Under the pieces are notes generated by a model. That model was not told the DNA's origin and ran no database searches. It saw nothing but the letters and a program-made list of their open reading frames with translations. From an uncultured Alphaproteobacteria bacterium (lineage in GTDB: Bacteria; Pseudomonadota; Alphaproteobacteria; UBA9655): a stretch of 64,000 nucleotides of DNA. The position numbers and the translations under genes are program-made. Of the stretch, positions 60,557 through 64,000 are shown one piece after another. The DNA is taken from NCBI GenBank assembly GCA_937967795.1, contig CALBSK010000033.1, forward strand, positions 1 to 64,000, in the 5' to 3' direction. Position 1 is the first letter of the stretch, and each line of letters starts with the position of its first letter.

Positions 60557-62923
60557 ATGGAGGCCTATAAAAGTTTGCTAAAAAATATCGCTCTACTTTT
60601 ATTTGTAGGTGCAATACCTTCTCTTTGTTGGGCAAGTGGACTGTTTACAAGCTTTTCTTGGGCAACCTGTTTCCTCTTAGCCGCAGGTTTTTTTTCTGTT
60701 CTTTGGATAAGAGCCCGGAGTTCATCTCAATTCTTTCAACAACTTCTTCTGAGTCGTGGCGACATATGGGCTATATGTGAAGGAAATCAAATAGTTGAGA
60801 AATCTCCCTTATTTCCTGTGGACTCTCTTCATTCTCTTAAAAGTTTCTTTCACCCGAATTCTCAACCTCGAGCTGACGCCGCTATCCATGGACTCATTCA
60901 TAAAAATTTGCCATTTTTAATGAGAGTTGAAACAGCGAAAGAGCACGCAACCTATACTTTTCAAGGTGAGTCTTTCAATGAAAAATTTGTTTTTTGGCTC
61001 AAGGACATTACAGATGTGGCTCGTCAAGAGCGTCTTCATATGGAAATTTTTCAAAAAAATGAAACTCTTCTTACCAATTTACAAGCCACATTGAACGCAC
61101 TTCCGATTTTACTTTGGCATCGAGACGAACATCAAAAAATAAATTACTGCAATCTTGCCTATTCAAAAGCTGTTCAAGCTCTTCCTCAAAAAGTTTATGA
61201 AGAAGATATTGAGCTTCTTCAATCCCGTTCTCCAAAAATCCACGCTCGCAAAGCTGTACACACTGGTGAGTGTCAAGGTTTTGAAAGTGCCGTAATTATC
61301 GATGGAGATATGCGGTATTTTCAAATCTGGGAAATTCCCGACCTCCAAAATCAGGGCACGACCTTGGGTGTAGCTTATGATATAACAGAACTTCATACGG
61401 CCCGAACAGAAATCAAACGTCTTATAAATGCGCAAGATGAGGTCCTTACTCACCTTTCAACAGCTATTTCCGTTTATGACGCTGAAGGAACTCTTCAATA
61501 TTATAATCAAGCTTATATAAATTTGCATAGTTACGATGAAGAATTTCTTCAAACCCACCCTCGTCTTGACGAAGTGCTCGAAGACCTAAGAAGCCGACGC
61601 CAACTTCCTGAATATGCCGATTTTCCGGCTTTTAAGAAAGAACGCCTTCTAGACCTCAAAGAACAAGTAGAACCCAAAGAAGAGCTTATGCATTTGCCTG
61701 ATGAGAGAACGTTGCGTATCTTTAGTGCTCCTCATCCAATGGGAGGACTTTTATTTATATTGGAAGACGTAACAGATTATCTAGCTCTTGAGGGGAAAAA
61801 CAAAACACTTTTAGATGCCTATCAGGCGACTCTTGATAACCTTTTTGAGGGTGTTATTGTCATAGGAAGTGATAATCGTCTTAAAATTTTCAATCCTAGC
61901 TTTGTTCGGCTATGGAATTTTGACGAAGAAGAAATTAAATCTGATCAGCATCTCACCGTGATCGTGGAGAAATTAAAAGATCATTTTGATTATGAAGACA
62001 ATTGGGAATCCTATAAAGCGCAACTGATCGAAAATATCACAAATCGATCTCCTAAAACAGGTCAACTCAAACGGAAAGACGGGATTGTTATTAACTTTAG
62101 ATATGTGCCTCTCCCTAACGGCGATTATCTTTTAAGCTATACAGATGCAACGGATCCGTCTCGGATTCAAAAAGCTCTTCAAGAAAGAAAAGAGGCTTTA
62201 GAAACAGCTGACCGAATTAAATCTGAATTTATTTCAAATATTTCCTATGAACTTAGAGCCCCTCTCAATACAATTATTGAATTTACACAGATTCTTTCTC
62301 ATCAATATATTGGGAAACTCAATGAACAACAGACGAATTATATAAATGGTGTTTTAGACTCTTCAACAAAACTTTTTCATCTGATAAACGACATCCTTGA
62401 TCTCGCCTCTATAGAAGGAGGGCATCTGACTCTGCAACTTCGTAGTATTCATATACCTACGTTATTAGAAGAAATTAAAAAACTTATCTCTGAAAAGCTA
62501 AAAACTCACAAACAACGTCTTGTCCTTAAATGTGATAGCTCTCTACACGAATGGGTTGTTGATGAAATACGGCTTAGACAAGCTCTCTTCATTCTCTTAA
62601 ATAACGTCATCCAGTTTACGCCCGCTGAAGGGATCATCTCTCTTGAAGCAGTAAGTAAAGGTGAAGTCCTCGAAATTTCGATCGCGGTTAGGGAAGAAAA
62701 CTTTGCCCTCAAAGAGCAAATACATCTTATTGAAAAGTTAGAGTCCGGCAAGCACGACCTACAAACAAGTGTAGGCCTGGGACTTTCTCTCGTAAACCGT
62801 CTCATTGAACTTCATGAAGGTCATATCCATGTGTTTTCAGAATCCTCTAAAGGAACCAAAATCACCTGCTTTTTGCCTCAAATCTCACAAAAAAACCACA
62901 TTAAAAAAACCCAGTCACGATGA
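60557..62923 (+). CDS. DivL-like PAS sensor protein with tyrosine in place of the phospho-histidine
   Basis: The 788-residue protein has two N-terminal membrane helices (about 8-28 and 32-52), three or more PAS-like regions (about 175-280, 290-405, 415-535) and a kinase-like C-terminus. The H-box reads SEFISNISYELRAPLNTIIE, with Tyr564 where kinases have His. This substitution and layout match DivL of Caulobacter (about 770 residues), a regulator of CckA and the CtrA pathway. The N-box is loose (LFILLNNVIQFTP), the D-box is not recognisable (VREENF), and the G-box GLGLSLVNRLIELHEG is kept. Its catalytic activity is doubtful. No promoter was assigned. I name it DivL-like, not divL, because genes for the pathway are not in the window. 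Confidence 0.85.
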   Translation: MEAYKSLLKNIALLLFVGAIPSLCWASGLFTSFSWATCFLLAAGFFSVLWIRARSSSQFFQQLLLSRGDIWAICEGNQIVEKSPLFPVDSLHSLKSFFHPNSQPRADAAIHGLIHKNLPFLMRVETAKEHATYTFQGESFNEKFVFWLKDITDVARQERLHMEIFQKNETLLTNLQATLNALPILLWHRDEHQKINYCNLAYSKAVQALPQKVYEEDIELLQSRSPKIHARKAVHTGECQGFESAVIIDGDMRYFQIWEIPDLQNQGTTLGVAYDITELHTARTEIKRLINAQDEVLTHLSTAISVYDAEGTLQYYNQAYINLHSYDEEFLQTHPRLDEVLEDLRSRRQLPEYADFPAFKKERLLDLKEQVEPKEELMHLPDERTLRIFSAPHPMGGLLFILEDVTDYLALEGKNKTLLDAYQATLDNLFEGVIVIGSDNRLKIFNPSFVRLWNFDEEEIKSDQHLTVIVEKLKDHFDYEDNWESYKAQLIENITNRSPKTGQLKRKDGIVINFRYVPLPNGDYLLSYTDATDPSRIQKALQERKEALETADRIKSEFISNISYELRAPLNTIIEFTQILSHQYIGKLNEQQTNYINGVLDSSTKLFHLINDILDLASIEGGHLTLQLRSIHIPTLLEEIKKLISEKLKTHKQRLVLKCDSSLHEWVVDEIRLRQALFILLNNVIQFTPAEGIISLEAVSKGEVLEISIAVREENFALKEQIHLIEKLESGKHDLQTSVGLGLSLVNRLIELHEGHIHVFSESSKGTKITCFLPQISQKNHIKKTQSR

Positions 62924-63111
62924 ATTTTAAGTCTTCTCAAAAAGTGAGAAGCTAGGACGCTTATGGGCTTTTAGATGGATGACGACTCTCAGAGTAAATA
63001 AAGCGTTCACATTTTAAGGAAATGCCCCTGTTAATCATCAAGCTTGAATTATAATATAATTTTTCCTATATTAATATAAACATGGGAATATTTGAGAGTG
63101 GAGTTGTTGAT

Positions 63112-63489
63112 ATGAAAAAGTTATGGATGGTATTAGGTGCGTTGACCTTTATGACGCAAGCTCATTGTGAAACACCCGAAAAAATCCTGGAAATCGAAAA
63201 TGATTCAAAGTGGCCATTATGCGCACGACTCATCCCAAAAGATGATCCCACAGCAATGATTGAAGCGACCATTCCCTCAGGTGAAACTTTAACTTTCAAC
63301 GACTTTCAATTTGATCTTAATGGAAGAGGGAAGAACGATTATATTATGAATATTATTGCTTTGGATCCTTCTTCACAAGAAAGGTCGCCTCTCTTAACGA
63401 AGGAATTTCAGAGCGGGAAAACCGTTAGAATAACGACTCCTTTGGTTAATTATATTATGGAAACCGAGAGAGGTTGGGCGCGCCCTTAG
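63112..63489 (+). CDS. Small secreted protein of unknown function
   Basis: The frame opens at 63082, but the ATG at 63112 has GGAG 8 bases upstream and gives a normal signal peptide (MKKLWMVLGALTFMTQAHC), so it is preferred (125 residues). The cleavage could be AHC-E or a lipobox-like site with Cys19 (QAHC), although the box is poor. The mature part is beta-rich (ILEIENDSKWPLCARLI; TIPSGETLTFNDFQFDLN) and resembles no family I know. It stands alone. Confidence 0.65.
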   Translation: MKKLWMVLGALTFMTQAHCETPEKILEIENDSKWPLCARLIPKDDPTAMIEATIPSGETLTFNDFQFDLNGRGKNDYIMNIIALDPSSQERSPLLTKEFQSGKTVRITTPLVNYIMETERGWARP

Positions 63490-63837
63490 GAAGGGTTTTG
63501 AGAGGACTCTCCCAAAAGATCTTCTCACCCCTTTCCTTTATAAGGCTATAATATACTCAACGTAGATGAAAATTGGGTGTTCTTCTCTCCTGTCATCCCG
63601 AACCTTTAGCCCCGGGCTTGACAACTGGGGGCGGAAGTGTTCATGAGAGGGCTCAATTTTCATTGTGAATGGGTATAAGCTCGCTTGTTTTTTGAGTTTA
63701 TGGAAGAGACTGTTAAAAAATAAAAATCAGAAAAGCCAAGCAGAAATGTATTTTAAGCTCTAGATAAAGAGATTCCTATTGACCCTGTAATCATCTATCG
63801 GCAAAGTGCAGAAAATCTGAATGAATTTTATTTGGCA
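63490..63837. other. Intergenic region between the secreted-protein gene and mrcA
   Basis: Holds the 98-base palindromic element. The rest is AT-rich with no gene. No convincing promoter for mrcA was found. Confidence 0.45.
63566..63663. repeat. Palindromic intergenic element with 10-bp terminal inverted repeats
   Basis: ATGAAAATTG (63566-63575) and CAATTTTCAT (63654-63663) bound a 98-base element. Inside are GTGTTC in direct repeat (63577-63582 and 63637-63642) and a GC-rich core with AGCCCCGGGCT. The core TGTCATCCCGAA...GGGCTTGAC recalls dispersed palindromes seen in other intracellular Alphaproteobacteria. Only one copy is in this window. Confidence 0.45.
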
Positions 63838-64000
63838 ATGCTTCGTTTCTTTTCGTGGATAGGTATCATTTTTTTTACGTTAGGGCTTGCGGGGGCCACC
63901 GGCGCACTAATGGTTTTGTATTATTTTGGACGAGGCCTTCCCGATTATGCTCAACTTGCAAAATATGAACCGCCTGTCGTCAGTCGACTTTATGCGAGTG
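63838..64000 (+). CDS. mrcA: Penicillin-binding protein 1A, N-terminal fragment (runs off the window)
   Basis: The 54 visible codons give a short cytoplasmic start (MLRFFSW), one membrane helix (IGIIFFTLGLAGATGALMVL) and then YFGRGLPDYAQLAKYEPPVV, SRLYAS. The segment GLPDYxxLAxYEPPVVxR is the conserved entry to the class A PBP1A of Alphaproteobacteria, just before the glycosyltransferase domain. The frame is open to the right edge. ATG at 63838 is chosen; no strong ribosome site is present. PBP1A would polymerise and cross-link the wall built by the dcw products. Confidence 0.85.
   Translation, partial: MLRFFSWIGIIFFTLGLAGATGALMVLYYFGRGLPDYAQLAKYEPPVVSRLYAS

Noticed and set aside
1..64000. 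CRISPR arrays, intact insertion sequences and rRNA genes.
   Set aside because: No repeat-spacer pattern, transposase gene or rRNA sequence was recognised in the window.

Overview
The window comes from an AT-leaning alphaproteobacterium (roughly 40% GC by eye). Alphaproteobacterial traits are the dcw order (mraZ-rsmH-ftsL-ftsI-murE-murF-mraY-murD-ftsW-murG-murC-murB-ddl-ftsQ-ftsA-ftsZ-lpxC-bamD), an F1-only atp cluster, dusB next to ntrYX, a gpmI/envC/ctpA/rppH block, uvrC-pgsA, lgt-midA-pgeF and a DivL-like tyrosine 'kinase'. Exported enzymes, a secreted coiled-coil protein, amino-acid import and decayed gene remnants suggest a host-associated lineage, perhaps Holosporales/Paracaedibacter-like. 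That placement is inference.

Layout. 1-1067: 3' end of a DUF3987-type mobile-element gene facing the 3' end of a tRNA-Val, as in a tRNA-integrated element. 1.1-3.6 kb: uvrC-pgsA (minus strand). 3.9-7.5 kb: exported GNAT acetyltransferase, BrnQ transporter (with a possible leader peptide), ExoD-like protein. 7.6-14.1 kb: atpHAG, an antisense secreted-protein gene, then atpDC and a di-iron ferritin-like protein. 14.2-17.2 kb: exported methyltransferase-like protein, lipoprotein, Hsp33 and a lone Flp pilin. 17.4-20.3 kb: lgt-midA-pgeF and a Pro/Ala/Glu-rich lipoprotein. 20.3-40.3 kb: the dcw cluster with lpxC and bamD, almost gapless on the minus strand, with a promoter and GGGA repeats (candidate MraZ boxes) upstream of mraZ. 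40.7-43.2 kb: an MBOAT + SGNH acyl-transfer pair. 43.6-45 kb: His-rich secreted protein and Hsp20. 45.1-50 kb: dusB, a Fis-like protein, ntrY, ntrX. 50-52.4 kb: large secreted coiled-coil protein. 52.6-56 kb: PHA synthase and a polytopic membrane protein. 56-60.4 kb: gpmI-envC-ctpA-rppH. 60.6-62.9 kb: DivL-like sensor. 63.1-64 kb: small secreted protein, a palindromic element, and the start of PBP1A (mrcA).

How the genes work together. The dcw cluster supplies the cytoplasmic steps of peptidoglycan synthesis and the divisome. PgeF, EnvC-like, CtpA, PBP1A, Lgt, LpxC and BamD add peptidoglycan editing and synthesis, lipoprotein, lipid A and outer-membrane functions. The atp genes give the F1 sector; Fo genes must lie elsewhere. 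NtrYX remains without NtrBC next to it, and NtrX lacks a recognisable GAFTGA loop. No rRNA, CRISPR array or intact insertion sequence was seen.
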